Notes: a model not told the origin generated them from the sequence alone. Counted from the first letter of the stretch, positions 11,741 through 23,900 are shown. The stretch is DNA of 64,000 nucleotides from Macrothele yani (GCA_039090855.1 CM076991.1:101940021-102004020), one strand, 5' to 3'. Made by a program: numbers and translations.

Positions 11741-12469
11741 AAGGACATTTGCCGCGCCGTGTTAGAGAATATTTGGGGACACAATATCTCTGCAACTATT
11801 AGTCCGATTTCAAATATTCTTTTTGCGTTGGAAAGCTTGAAATGTGCGAATGATGATCCTACATGTCGTTTTTTTTTATACGATGCACAATTTTCGCTGC
11901 TAGAGGGCGTAAATGCAGGTGATGTTGAAATACAAATACATTTTATTCCATATATTTGCTTCTAAACATCCAATTGAAAAAAAAAATACTTTTAACTTTC
12001 GATTCCGTTTATGTCGAAGACTATTTTTTAGGCATAGTCACTTTTTCATGTTTCGCATAGATTTTTGGCTAAAGGGCGTAAAATACAGCTCCTGATGTGA
12101 AATCGTTTGGATTATAGTTTCTAATATTTTGGTAAAAATGGTTTGGCCACCAGGGGACGAAAGGTGGGGAGAGGGGAGGGGTCTAGTACGCTAAAAACTC
12201 TTAAAAAGTGGGCTTTCTGCGTTCACAATTCTGTTTCTTGCTTTAATAAAAGTTAAGTGCGATGTAGTACTTTATTTGTGGGGGCGTGACGGATACAATG
12301 GCTGCGTTAAGGACTAACCGTATAATGGTCCTCACCATGTGCACTTCTTTACACTTTTGTTGGCATGATTATCGAAGTCATCAACAAGAAAGGAAAGAAT
12401 AATTCTCTTGCAATATCAAGACCCACCGTTTTATTTCGGTTAATTAAAATTAGGACAAATATAAATTAG
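11741..12469. other. Loop sequence of FB1, unassigned
   Basis: Non-arm sequence between the RTE fragment and the right arm. A phrase TAGAGGGCGTAAATGCAGG (near 11901) recurs in altered form as TAAAGGGCGTAAAATACAG (near 12070), so two diverged units about 170 bp apart are likely. No coding region is seen. Confidence 0.45.
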
Positions 12470-13152
12470 GGCAAACACGAAATAAGGCAAACGAGAATTA
12501 GGAAAAACTTGATACGGGCAAGCGTGAAATAGGGGAAACGCGATATAAGGGAAACGAGATTAGGGCAAACGAAATTAGAGGAAATGGAAATTCGGGTAAA
12601 AGCGATTTCGGGGAAACGACATTGGGGTAAACGGTTTTAGGGCAAACGTGAATTAAGGGAAACGAGATTTAGGGGAAACGAGATTAGGGGAAATAAAAGT
12701 AGGGGAAATGGGAATTCGGGTAAAAGCGATTTCGAGGAAACGCCATTGGGGTAAACGTGTTTAGGGCAAACGTGAATTAGGGGAAACGAGATTTAGGGGA
12801 AACGAGATTAGGGCAAACAAAATTAGGGGAAATGGAAATTCGGGTAAAAGCGATTTCGGGGGAACGCCATTGGGGTAAACGTGTTTAGGGCAAACGTGAA
12901 TTAGGGGAAACGAGATTAGGGCAAACGAAATTAGGGGAAATGGGAATTCGGGTAAAAGCGATTTCGGGGAAACGACATTAGGGTAAACGGTTTTAGGGCA
13001 AACGTGAATTAGGGGAAACGAGATTAGGGAAAACAAAAGTAGGGGAAATGGGAATTCGGGTAAAAGCGATTTCGGGGAAACGCCATTGTGGTAAACGGGA
13101 TTAGGGCAAACGGGAATTAGGGGAAATGGATTAGGGGAAGTGAGGCTACGCG
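12470..13152. repeat. FB1 right arm, inverted copy of the left arm
   Basis: Units such as AGGGGAAACGAGATTAG and GGGTAAAAGCGATTTCGG are the reverse complement of the left-arm units, in the same higher-order arrangement. Because the higher-order period is 108 bp, a multiple of three, the minus strand stays open for 157 codons and reads as a 36-residue protein repeat (NGVSPKSLLPEFPFPL core). I regard that frame as a by-product. Confidence 0.9.
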
Positions 13153-13262
13153 GTTTGTCCCACGGTGCTGCCCCTTTCTCTCCCTGGAACCAGTATCGCC
13201 CAAACAAGGTACTGCCGACCGTCTGTAGCTCCAAAAGTTGCTCAGGGTGTTATTTAAACCTA
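13153..13262 (+). mobile_element. Old SINE1 copy, right half (left half probably 10010-10111)
   Basis: GTTTGTCCCACGGTGCTG, TCTCTCCCTGGAACCAGT and GTTGCTCAGGGTG occur in the same order and spacing as in the well preserved SINE1 at 60753-60967, with about a quarter of positions changed. Sequence left of FB1 (about 10010-10111) aligns weakly with the tRNA-like half. The simplest reading is one old SINE1 split by FB1. Confidence 0.55.
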
Positions 13263-14224
13263 GAGATAAAGCAAGACAAATGAACAAAATTTCAATTAAT
13301 GATCCCATCGTTTGATATGTGTTCGGTGGAGCTCCTACGTCGATGATTTATTGATTTAAGAATATTGGGGTGATGCAGTTAGGACAATGTGGAGCTTACA
13401 AAAGACTTGTTTCCAAAATTGTAATTTATTTCAGGTACAACTCTTATGGGAATACGGAACTCGCCCCGAAAATTACGGTAGTTGATTGTTCAAAAATATG
13501 TGAAACAAAATTGGGAAAGAACCCCGTTTTGACAATAAGACCCGAGAAGGCTGCTTCCAAAAGTATTCTGAAGAAAGCCCTGTGCTGACTGTCTCAAAAA
13601 GAGACCTCAACTGGTGGTCTCAAATGAGACTTTAACCGGTGTTTCCGGAAACTAAAAGGGAGTTGAAAGAAAAATAGCTCAAAATATCATATTTCTCAAC
13701 GCAACCCAGTCGACTAAAACCACTTCTCTGTTTCCATTCATCTCCCCCTCCTTCTCTTCTTATTTTTTCGTCATTTTTTTCCCATCACGAACACCACATG
13801 CTGTGTCTTTGCTCACACTAGGCCCTGTGCAACAGCATAATAGGAATTATGGGTAAAATGGGGCTGCAGGCGTATATGCACAGCCTATAATAACTTTCTG
13901 TCGGTTTCCCTGTGTGACGACACAGCCGGTGACGAAAGATAAACAAAAACGATACGTTTCAGCAACCTGGCTTCCCAAACGCATTCTCAAGCGTAAAAGA
14001 GCAATCCAGATAAGAAAATATATGTGGTTCCTGGCTTGTAGTAACGGTAGCGTGAAAAATTGAAGCTCAGAAAAGACCTGAAACTTTAATGCAGTGGTAG
14101 AAGCAAAATGTGGAAGAAAGTTTGTGCGTTGATTAAAACAGTGCTAACAATTTTCTGAAAGAACTGAAAAAACAAGCACTTTAGGAGTTGGTCCACTGTT
14201 GAGAACATACACCATCATACAGAT
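13263..14224. other. Spacer, nothing recognised
   Basis: Contains a 72-codon frame at 13370-13588 with no recognisable motif. No transposon ends found. Confidence 0.5.
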
Positions 14225-15175
14225 GACACAATACAGTAATAAAACTCCGCAGTAAATGCAGAATAAATTTTATTAATTGGTGAAAAGAGAAGTACAATAA
14301 CCTGTACAATAAATTTTATTAATTGGTGAAAAGAGAAGTACAATAACCTGTACAATAAATTTTATTATTGATTAAAGGAGAAGTACAATAATTTTATTAA
14401 CTGGTGAAAGAAGGAGTGCAATAAATTGTACAATACATTTTGTTAGTTGGTTAAAGGAGAAGTACAGTAAATTGTACATTATATTTTATTAGTTGGTGAA
14501 GGGAGAAGTACAATAAATTGTGCAATAAACTTATTAGTTTGTGATACAACAAACTGTACAGTAAGTTTTATTAGTTGGTGAAAGGAGAAATATAATAATT
14601 TTTTTTTAGTTAATGAAAAGAGAAGTACAATAAATTTTATTAATTAGTGAAAGGAGTTCAATAAATTTTATTCGTTCGCGAAAGAAGTACAATAAATTTC
14701 ATTCGTTGCTGAAGGAAGAAGTACAATAATTTCATTCGTTGCTCAAAGAAGAAGTACAGTACATTGTACAATAAACTTCATTAGTTGGTGATACAATAAA
14801 TTTTATTCCTTTGCGAAAAGAGAAGTACAATAAATTGTACATCATATTTTAGTAGTTGGTGAAAGACGAAGTACAATAAATGATACAGTATAGTTTATTA
14901 GTTAGTGAAAAATCAAAGTAGAATAAATTTTATTAGTTGGTGAAAAGGGAACTAAAATACATTGTACACTAAATTTTATTAGTTGGTGAAAGGAAAACTG
15001 TAATACATTGTACAATAAGTTGGTGATAAATTGTTCAGTAAATTTTAACAGCCAGCTGGTGAAAGGGGAAGTAGAATAAATTTTATTAGTTGTAGAAAAG
15101 GGAAGTATAGTAAATTGTGCAGCAAATTTTATTAGTTCAAGAAAGGAGAAAAACTATACAATAAATTTTACCTCA
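14225..15175. repeat. Degenerate minisatellite, unit about 33-50 bp
   Basis: Repeats of GTACAATAAATTTTATTAGT followed by TGGTGAAAGGAGAA, with variants where the unit is shortened or carries an additional AATTGTACA. About 25 units. AT-rich and highly degenerate. No open frame. Confidence 0.9.
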
Positions 15176-15504
15176 CCCGAGTGTTTCATTTTTTTCTGAT
15201 TTTATTTAAAATGCGACTCACATTTAAAAAATGCACCAACTTCCATTAGAAAAAATGCTTTAATTTTTATTCCCGTTTTTCATTAACCTCAATCTTTCGT
15301 CGCCCCCCACCCCCACGAAATTTTTTTCTCTTTTATATGGGCTGAGCCATATAAAAGAGTGAGCATTTGTTACTAAGATGAAATTATGCCTTCATTTTAA
15401 TCTAGCCACCAATACTGGGCTTCATCGTAATTCATTTCGTGCTTGAAAATTAAGTGACATCAAAACATCATCCTTTCCACCAATCCCGTCATCAGTATAA
15501 ATGT
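15176..15504. other. Spacer, nothing recognised
   Basis: AT-rich sequence including a short inverted repeat around 15337-15357 (TATATGGGCTGAGCCATATA), which could form a small hairpin. No coding region. Confidence 0.4.
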
Positions 15505-15905
15505 AAAGAAAAGTAGTACCTATTAACATTCAAACTGCTGCACCCAGCCATGGTATTAAAAAGTAATACCTATTAACATTCAAATTGCTGCAGCCAGCCA
15601 TGGCATTAAAAGTAGTACCTATTAACATTCAGATTACTGCAGCAAGCCATGGCATTAAAAATAGTACCTATTAGCATTCAAATTACTGCAGCCAGCCAGG
15701 ATATTAAAACTGGTACCTATGCTATTCAAATTGCTGCAGCAAGCCATGGTATTTAAAGTAGTACCTATTAGCATTCAAATTACTGCAGCCAGCCAGGATA
15801 TTAAAACTAGTACCTATGCTATTCAAATTGCTGCAGTGAGCCATGGTATTAAAAGTAGTACCTATTAACATTCAAACTGCTGCAGCCAGCCATAGAATTA
15901 ATATT
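15505..15905. repeat. 49-bp minisatellite, 8 units
   Basis: Units contain AGTAGTACCTATTAACATTC, then AAATTGCTGCAGCCAGCCAT, then GGTATTAAA. The phrase CCTATTAACATTC or its variants starts near 15519, 15569, 15618, 15667, 15715, 15765, 15813 and 15861, giving a period of 48-50 bp. There are two sub-types (CCTATTAACATTC and CCTATGCTATTC). Confidence 0.95.
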
Positions 15906-16263
15906 TGAACGAGCTGTGTTGTCTTTGTTTTACTGAGTTTTCATTAATTCTTCGTTACAAGGTTTCCTCTCACATTCTATCCTGAATCGGAAGGGAAGTG
16001 AAACAACTGGAGAATCTTCCGTGTTTTCTTAAGAAAGAGATGGACAGAGATGACTATCTGTTTGCTAATGCGTCAGAATTCTCGGAAGTGTTTTTTGAAT
16101 GAATAACCTCTAGTTACAAACACCGGCTACTGAATTAGGAACCTTTATGCAGATGTGCGCAAAACCTCGCTAACGCAACATATATGCAAAGTACGAGGTC
16201 ACCTGCGTCACTAAGTTATCTAGGCAACTATTTAAGGCTACTGCTCTCCCGTACTCGTCAGTA

Positions 16264-17840
16264 ATGTTGATCACAACGGAAAAATTAAAGGATCTTTCGG
16301 AGTTCGATAAAAGGCGTATTGTGGGTGCTCGTCTGGTGGAAGCGACGGTTTTGAAAAACAGACTGGTTTCTCAAAAGGTGAAATATCCTGGCTTTTTAAT
16401 CAGTGGAAAAATAACCCACAGAGGTTGTCTAACAGACGTAATTGCGGCGCGTTCAGAGACTGTCAGGAATGAGATCGCCGTCGCCTGAGAAGTCTTATAC
16501 GGAGAAACACAGGACTTCCTGTGTGCAGCAATTGACCGAAGCATTCATCGCAAGCTGTTGTTAAGTAGGTTCGTGTTAACTTGCAGAATATTGCGAGGTT
16601 GAAGATAGTTATAAGAATTATAACAGTTATAAGCAAATAACTCTTGCCATCATTTTATATCTCTTGGAAACATTTATTATTTTCTTTGCTTAATCGCAGA
16701 AAGGTTGTCCGTCAGCTCTGTAATCCTTCCCTAAAATTCTCTTTGGTCATTTCTTCCGTGTCCCTCCGGAACTCACGGAGAAAACCTCCTTTTTCCTGGT
16801 CAGCTTAAGACATCCTTCTCACCTCTCAGGCTTTTCCTGCCTTCGCTTTGAATCCTCGAAATCACTGTCTTTTGCCCAACTTTGTTTCCACAAAAACTCA
16901 CCAAGTTCCTCCACAAAACCCCGTCGGCTTCTAAGTTCCTGGGAGAAACACGCCGGTATCGGCTAATACAAAGCGTCAAGGTAAAAGTTAAGAGGGCTTG
17001 CGCTTTCAGGCGGCTGTTTTTAAACCAAAGAAAGCGAAGCATCAAACGAGCACGAGAAAACTAATCCGGTTTACAAAATACAAAGGTGCATACTCTAAAA
17101 TGAGACAAACAAGCGACTCTAAATGAACCGTGTTTCCGATGTTTTAATGCGGGATGTGACAGCGAAATTTCTCTCACGCTTTGTGGAAACAAAGGAAAAG
17201 GAGAACAAAACGAAATAAAAGTTGCGAAATGAGATTTAATATCTATGCCTAAAATTTTAGTATTAAATCTCCGTAACACATGTCCCAGCAAACTATGAGC
17301 AGGGAACTGAAGACGATCGGTATTGATAATCGCATTTCTCTATGGGAACCACTGTTTACTACGAAGAACCGGAAAGTTCGTCTACCGTGGTGTCAGGATC
17401 ACCCTCTCTGGACACTGGAAGACAGGAAAAAATTCATGTGGTCTAATGAGCTGCGGTACACCTTACCCTGTACTGACGGTACACAGAGAGTTTGGAGGGA
17501 TCCAATGAAGCAGTCACCCCAACTTGCCTTGTAAAATCAACTCAAGGTTCTGGAGGAGGGGTCATACTGTGAGGCACGTATTGTTGGTATAGAACTGGTC
17601 CCCAGATATTTCTGAAAGGTCGGATGTCGTCCAAGGATTATCTGAACATTGTTGCCCATAAAATTTATTCTGCAATATCGACTTTTTATCCACTAGGTGA
17701 CGGCAGTTTCATGGATGACAATGCTACTGTACATCTCGCAAGATTTGTTCAGCAGTGGTTCAGTGAACATGACAGTGACTTCCACTATCTTCCCTGGCCA
17801 CCACGGAACCCGGATCTGAACCCAACCAAGAATGTATGAT
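16264..17840 (+). pseudogene. Tc1-like transposase, family B, with altered catalytic residues
   Basis: The start is MLITTEKLKDLSEFDKRRIV, the first helix-turn-helix of a Tc1-like DNA-binding domain; a short trace of QQLTEAF lies near 16530. After the insert, PWCQDHPLWTLEDRKKFMWS leads into the first catalytic block, which reads SNEL where the family has SDE, so the first Asp is Asn. The second block is intact (FMDDNATVH, near 17710). The third reads DLNPTKNV where DLNPIEN is expected, so the Glu is Lys. Several frameshifts and stops lie between blocks. Two of three catalytic acids are lost, so even a repaired frame would be inactive. Confidence 0.85.
16560..17255. other. Foreign segment inside family B transposase
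   Basis: About 700 bp separating the N- and C-terminal parts of the transposase. No inverted ends, poly-A tail or coding motif identified. It may be a solo remnant of another element. Confidence 0.4.
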
Positions 17841-18044
17841 ACATGTTGGAAAAGCAGATTTGCGAGCAAATACTTTTTCCGTCAAATCTGATCCAGCTAA
17901 AAAGGGCTGCCTGGTGAACGCCTGTTGCAGTTCAACACCTTGTAGAATCTATGCCAAACGGCATATGTGCTGTAATTCTTACTAAAGGTGGTTCAACCCG
18001 GTATTGAATAAAAGTTGCTAACTCAGTGGGCGATATGTTAATTT

Positions 18045-18825
18045 CTGCAATGAAAGCGATCATTAAGAAGATCACGAATGACAAACAAGAGCAAGCTACT
18101 AAAATCCTGCAATGCATTGATTATCATACGCTTTCCAACATACCAGAAATCATCACTCAAGTTATAGGGATAATGGCTGTGGAAGAAATCTCGCTCCTGT
18201 GTCCTGACCTTTGACCCCATTTAGATGAAATTAAACAGAATTGGTTCAGTATACCTTCGGAACAACACTAAAGTTTTGTCGTAGTAGAAGCATGTTTAGT
18301 CAAGTTATGATGATAATGGCTGTGGAACAAATCTCGCTTCTGGGTCCTGACTTTTGACCCCATTTCGATTATATTCAACAGAACTGGTTCAGTATACCTC
18401 CTGAACAACATGATAAAGTCTTGTCGCAGTCGAAGCATTTTTACGTAAGTTATGGCGCATAAGGACAATGGAATGGATTCCACTCCTATGTCGTGACCTT
18501 TAACCCCATTTCGCCCATTTTCAAAAGGGTTTTTCCCGAGGAAGCTCCCTACTACATACTAAAATTCCATCGAAATCGAACCATTTTTACGTAGGTTATG
18601 ACGCATAAGGGCAATGGAATGGATCTCGCTCTTATGTCGTTACCTTTGACCCCATTTCGTCTATTTTTAATAGGGTTCGTCCCCAGGTGGTCCCTTACCA
18701 CATACTAAAATTTCATCGAAATCGAAATATTTTTACGCGAGTTACCGTGCGGACGGACAGACGGACAGACGGAAAAAGCAGGAACATATCCACTGCTTTA
18801 ACCTACGGTTGGAAAGCGTAAAAAA
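18045..18825 (+). mobile_element. Repeat X, copy 1: tandem units of about 120-145 bp
   Basis: Four or five degenerate internal units share AATCTCGCTCCTGTGTCCTG, ACCTTTGACCCCATTT and a stretch like TTCATCGAAATCGAAATATT. The end is ACGGTTGGAAAGCG after a (GGACAGAC)n run. The same sequence occurs in reverse orientation at 27408-28176, where it interrupts an RTE fragment, so X moves or is copied as a unit. Both copies also contain CGCTTTCCAACAT near one end. No coding region, and no clear terminal repeats or target duplication. Probably a non-autonomous transposon of unknown class. Confidence 0.6.
18205..18218 (-). promoter_or_regulatory. DR1 nuclear-receptor-type motif in repeat X
   Basis: TGACCTTTGACCCC is, on the minus strand, GGGTCA-A-AGGTCA, a direct repeat of two half-sites with one spacer base, the consensus for HNF4 and RXR/USP-type dimers. 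Further versions lie at 18348-18361, 18494-18507 and 18640-18653 (one or more mismatches), and in copy 2 at 27569-27582 and 27863-27876 (exact). Any binding is inference. Confidence 0.3.
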
Positions 18826-19965
18826 CGTCGCTAAAATAGAGAACGACAACGGCAATGGCGTGCAAACCAATCTTCTAAGAATTTGCATAACTTGAACGAA
18901 GGTAGAGTTAATCGCAGACCTATCTTATAGACTGCCCATTAATAATTCAACCGTTTATTATAGTTATATATATATGTATTTTACGATTCGTATTATAAAA
19001 TTTTCAGTCCCAGCTTTTTCACCCGTGCATGACACGGACTATGAGCTAGTAATATTATAAAAATAATAACGTTATTGTTGCTGGGAAAAATAATATTCTC
19101 CTTATTGGAGCGACGAGTGTTGTGGTAATTGAGAACCTTCGCATTTGAAGCTTTCGTGGTAACTTATAAGCTGCTGTTTCAAGGTTCTCCACCTGCTATC
19201 AAACAACAGAACTCCTTTTTCTCAGCAATGTTGATGAATTAGGTAAAAATCGAATCGATATCTGATTGATACGTATTTTCTGCTATGTAACTAATCATTG
19301 GTAGAAGCTAATTAAACGTTCCAGTTAAGCAGTAACTCTGGCCTTTCGAATCTCAAATTTAAATTAATTTGTGCAAAACACTCTCCTGATTCGATGTATG
19401 CCTGCCACTAATTTAATGCGTCCCAGTCACTCTCAGTAAATAATTCGAATAGAACACGTACCATAAGTAAATTTTGTGAAATGCACACCATACATGATCA
19501 CCAAATCACAGTTATTATCAGATCACGTGATAATAACCAGCTGATTAATCCGATATGCTTTGGACCTTCCTTAGAGGCTAATTATGCAATCATTAACCGG
19601 ACAGCCGCTCGTTACACTGCTTTGAAACCTGTTATTACTTACAAAAGCGTGTAATCAGTGTTTCATCCTTCCTATCAAAGGCTTGGCGATCCAATCATTG
19701 CCAGAAAAATGTTATGTTTTCGATTTTTTATATCAGAGGCAAGATACATCAAAAGATTTCTTGCACTATAAAACACGAGATAAAATTTTGCGAACAATGC
19801 TATTCTGTGGGAGGCAAAAACAAGAAAGATGACACCGAATTCTGGAGTATCATTAGCACATTATTTGATTTAAATAAATTGCATTAAAGATACTTCTTTT
19901 TTTTTCTTTTATAAATGTTAAACTATGAAGTTTAGAGCATTCTAACGCAAAGGAAATCAACTTTA
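18826..19965. other. AT-rich spacer, nothing recognised
   Basis: No coding region. A palindromic stretch near 19511-19537 (GTTATTATC...GATAATAAC around ATCACGTGAT) is notable only as a hairpin or E-box-containing site. Confidence 0.45.
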
Positions 19966-19969
19966 ACAC

Positions 19970-20090
19970 CTTTTGCGTAAGAAAATGCATGAAATTTTCG
20001 TGGTTGCAGCCCCCGAATTTGCATATGGATGGGAGACGTAAGAAAATGCATGAAATTTTCGTGGTTGCAGCCCCCGAATTTGACTTTTAA
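19970..20090. repeat. Tandem duplication, period about 62 bp
   Basis: ACGTAAGAAAATGCATGAAA followed by TTTTCGTGGTTGCAGCCCCC and GAATTTG occurs twice (near 19975 and 20037), almost identical. It lies just left of the fold-back element FB2. Confidence 0.85.
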
Positions 20091-20116
20091 AATCGCAGAT
20101 ATAACGTCTGTACGAT

Positions 20117-20846
20117 GGGTCTGGTTCACTTCGTCGACAACTCATTTCGTCGACAGGTACATTTTCGTCGACACTATACAGTATATGCAAACAGTCGATT
20201 CCTAAAAAACCGAAAATAAGTTCAGAACCACCAAATTTGGTGTACTATCTCATGGTACTGTAACTCAAATCACAGACGGTTTTTGGAAGAGGTCGGGGCC
20301 CGGGGTTAAGGGCTCCCTTATAACATTTTCATAAATTTTACAGTTTTCAATTTAGAACCACCAAATTTGATATACTATCTCATGGTACTCTAACTTAGAC
20401 GGTACACGGTTTTTGGAAGGGGTCGGGGCCAAGGGGGCCCCATATAGCATTTTCGTAAAAACTACAGTTTTCAATTTAGAACCACCAAATTTTGTATACT
20501 ATCTCATGGTACTCTAACTTAGCTCGCAGATAATGTATTTAGAGTGCAGAATTGTGTTGCAGTTCTTAAGTAAAAAATGGAAATGTTTGAGAAAATTTTG
20601 TATAGCGCTCCCTTTACTCCGGGCCTCGACCCCTTCCAAAAACCGTGTACGGTTGAAGTTAGAGTACCATGAGATAGTATACCTAATTTGGTGGTTCTAA
20701 ATCGAAAACTGTAGATTTCACGAAAACATTTTAGGGGGACCCTTGACCCCGGGCCCCGACTCCTTCCGTCTATGGTCTAAGTTGGTGTAAGAGTAAAATG
20801 AGATAGTATACCAAATTTGGTGGTTCTAAATCGAAAACTGTAGATT
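20117..20846. repeat. FB2 left arm and first inverted units
   Basis: The terminal motif (20117-20178) holds three CGTCGAC-containing units. Larger units follow, each with AGAACCACCAAATTTGGT, ACTATCTCATGGTACT and ACGGTTTTTGGAAGAGGTCG: plus orientation near 20226, 20352 and 20480, reverse orientation near 20618 and 20745. The switch of orientation at about 20550-20600 is the centre of the palindrome. Confidence 0.85.
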
Positions 20847-20908
20847 CTTCAGAACTTCATCAACCTGCTCTGCCATCGGGCCTTCCTCCACGGGGTCCTG
20901 CCCCACAA

Positions 20909-23900
20909 TTGTTGACAGAGGACTTTCCTCATCTGGTGCCGACAGCTCCGCCCACGTTCCTTGCAGCTCCAGCTGACCTGACTGCTGACCTTCATCTTCC
21001 ATCGGATGAAGACACTCCAAGTACAGTTACTGACATGGACTGCCCTACTGCTAGTGACACTTCTGGCAATCACTCTGACCCTACAACTACCAGCAAGCCT
21101 GCTCGACGGGGAGTCCTGGAGTGCTCCGCAGACTCCGCTCCTCCTCGCATCGGTGCTGCAAGAGGTCGTTCTGTTGACTCATCTTCCCGCTCCTCCTCTC
21201 AACGTCGTACTTCGCCACGAACAAGTCGACACCCTGCTGTGATTCCAGGTTCTAAGACTCCACCCCCAGTGCTTTCCCTAGATTCTTTTTTCCGATACCT
21301 AGCTGAAGCGAAGGCGGATATACCGGTAGGTCCGCTTTCTCTTCATAAAATATATGAAGTATTATGCTCTCATAAACATCCTAGATTCTTTAATCAGTTT
21401 GTTGCACGTCATTTTCTTGATCTTCCTACTGTTCTAACCCAAGTTTCTAGTGTGATATCTGTGTATCGAAATCTTGTGCTTTCCTATCCCGATCTCAAAT
21501 TTAGTGTTGACAGAATGAAGAAGCAAGCGAAGAAAATAACAGATTCCAGCGCACGTGCGTGTCGACCTGGGAGGACCTACCGATTCAAGGTGGTCACACT
21601 TAACTGCAGAGGGTTCTCTGCTTCTCCTAGAAATGCTCTAGTGTATGAGGACTTGGCGCCTCTACACGCAGATCTTCTCTTGCTCCAAGAGACCAATTGC
21701 TCTGCTACCACTTTGTTCTCTCGTTGGCGGGCTTGGCCCTACGATTTTCACCATGCTTATCGAGTTGGACGGAATGGTGGCCTTGCACTTGGGATCCATC
21801 ACCGCCTACTCCCTCTGATTTCGACGCCAGTGATTCGTGCCTTACATGTGGACAACCTCCAGGTCGCTGTCTTTTGCATTGAAAACGTGACCTATCATGT
21901 TTTTAACATATATGTCCCCTGTGATGAACGTCTGTTACCTGATCTTCTCTCCACACTCCGTACAGAGCTGTCATGCATCCCACCGTCTGAATATATACTC
22001 ATCGGCGGAGATTTCAATTGTACGTTGTTGCCGGCCCTTGACCGCAATTCAACCGTTGGAGAATACCGCAGACAACGTGTATTACAGATTTCCCAGCTAG
22101 TTGATGATTTTCAATTGGTTGATGCGTTCCGGCATCTACACCCGTCGGAAATCTCTTTTACCTGGCGCTCTTCCATCCATGGCAGCACTACGGCAGCACG
22201 GTTGGATAAATTTTATGTTTCGACTGCTCTTCTCCCGTCGATCGCAGCTGCTGCCCATCATCCTTCCGCCGCTTCAGACCACAGTATTGTCAGTCTGTCG
22301 GTGTGTGTTTCGCCTTCACCTTCAAGGACTCAACGAGTATGGACTTTTCCGGACTAGCTCCTGGATGATCAACAATTTTGTGTTGCTGTGCGTGAGTTCC
22401 TCCGAAGTCGTCAGCCCCTTCTTGATACTACGTCCGACGCGATGCAACTGTGGCTCAGTGTCAAACATGACTTGGTCCTTTTTGTACGGCGCTACTCCCA
22501 TGCCTCTCGGAATGAGAGCGATATGAAAATTGCGAATCTACGTGCTCTATTGTCGATGCTCTCTCTTGATGATCCGCAATACCCCGGCTATCTGGCAGAT
22601 CTCCACGCTTTGCTTCTTCCTCGCGCATCCGATGCAGCCTGCAGGATGCATTTCTTGCATCTCTCCCCTACAGCTGATTCTCACGATTACTTAACCGCCT
22701 TGGAATCTCAACATCGTTCTGCTACATCTTTGCGTCATCTTCGCCTCCAGGATGGTTCCATCACTTCGAACCCATCGAAGCTATGCACTTTCACCAGACA
22801 GTATTTCATCGCCAAGTACAGTGCGGTAACGCAGTCTTCATCCTCATTAGCTTCTCCTCTTCTCTCCTCTCTTCCTCAGGTCCCCTCTACTTTATCTACT
22901 TCTTTACTCTCTCCTTTCTCTCTTCGCGAACTCCGCGAGGCGTTCGCTACTCTCAATCCTCATGCCGCTCCTGGACCTGACGGCCTTCCTCTGTCCTTTT
23001 ATCGTGCTTTTCTACCGTGCCTTCTGCCTTTTCTGTCTGCGTGTTTCTCGTCTGCTTTTTCCTCTCCTGCGTTACCGCCCGACTTTACTTTGGCACACAC
23101 CATCCTCCTTCCTAAGAAGGGTGACCTCTTGGATCTTGGAAACTGGCGACCTATCTCCATCCTAAACACTGACTATAAGTTCTATACAAAACTCTTATCC
23201 CGTCGCCTTAATTCTGTTCTCTCTTTCGTTATTTCTCCTGACCAGACATACACTGTGCCTGGTCGGACTATTTCCACTAACGTTTCTCTTCTCCTTCATC
23301 TTCACTTCCTCGCTCGCTCTTTTTCTGAACCTCTTGCCTTTCTCAATCTGGATCAAAAGTCCGCTTTTGATAACGTTTCTCATTTTTATCTCTCTGCTGT
23401 CCTTTCACAGTTTGGCTTTCCTCCTACCTTTTCTTCCGCACTCTTGGCCCTTTATCAGGGCGCCAGTTTCCATGTTCGAGCGGCCACATTTCTAACCGCT
23501 CCAATTCCGTTTAAGCGAGGCATCCGGCAAGGATGTCCGCTCTCCGGCAAGCTATTCACTCTCGCTTTTGAGCCTTTCTTGTTAGCAGCCCGAAGATCAC
23601 TCCTGGATGTCCTACCGCCGACAGTGGCTAGTACCAGTCATCATCGAATAATTTTCACCGCCTATGCTGATGATGTGACCTTTTGCGTCCGGGATGAATC
23701 TCAATTTGATCGCCTGTATTCTGTATATCAACAGTATGTTGCATTATCTGGAGCAGCGCTGAATGCCACTAAAAGTACTGGCTTATGGTGCGGGGCATGG
23801 GCTGCCGCACCGATGCTCCTTGGGGTGCGCAGTGGACAGCCACTACACAGAAGATCCTCGGTGCGTATGTCGGATTGCCCTTGGCTTCTGCATCTGCCAC

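Larger units (their letters stand above)
10112..13152. mobile_element. Fold-back DNA element FB1 (tandem-unit inverted arms)
   Basis: Two long arms of the same short tandem units lie in opposite orientation: CCCTAATTTCGTTTCC-type units at 10112-10975 and their reverse complement at 12470-13152. The whole is flanked by the direct repeat GTTTGTCC (10104-10111 and 13153-13160), which fits an 8-bp target-site duplication. The sequence just outside on both sides resembles the two halves of an old SINE1 copy, which independently supports these boundaries. The middle holds an RTE fragment and unassigned sequence, and no transposase. The design resembles fold-back or Galileo-type elements; the superfamily is not established. 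Confidence 0.75.
16128..18027 (+). mobile_element. Tc1-like DNA transposon, family B, dead
   Basis: The left end, TA then CTGAATTAGGAACCTTTATG, and the right end (reverse complement ACTGAGTTAGCAACTTTTAT) are inverted repeats. The left TA is intact and the right one reads TG. Inside are N-terminal and C-terminal pieces of a Tc1-like transposase separated by about 700 bp of foreign sequence. Repeat X follows directly on the right. Confidence 0.8.

Noticed and set aside
12761..13234. 157-codon protein with Pro-rich 36-residue repeats
   Set aside because: Reading of the FB1 arm; same explanation.
20909..22357. A 482-codon frame as a possible host gene
   Set aside because: Its second half is an APE endonuclease and the same frame continues into a reverse transcriptase after one stop; it is part of a LINE with target-site duplications.
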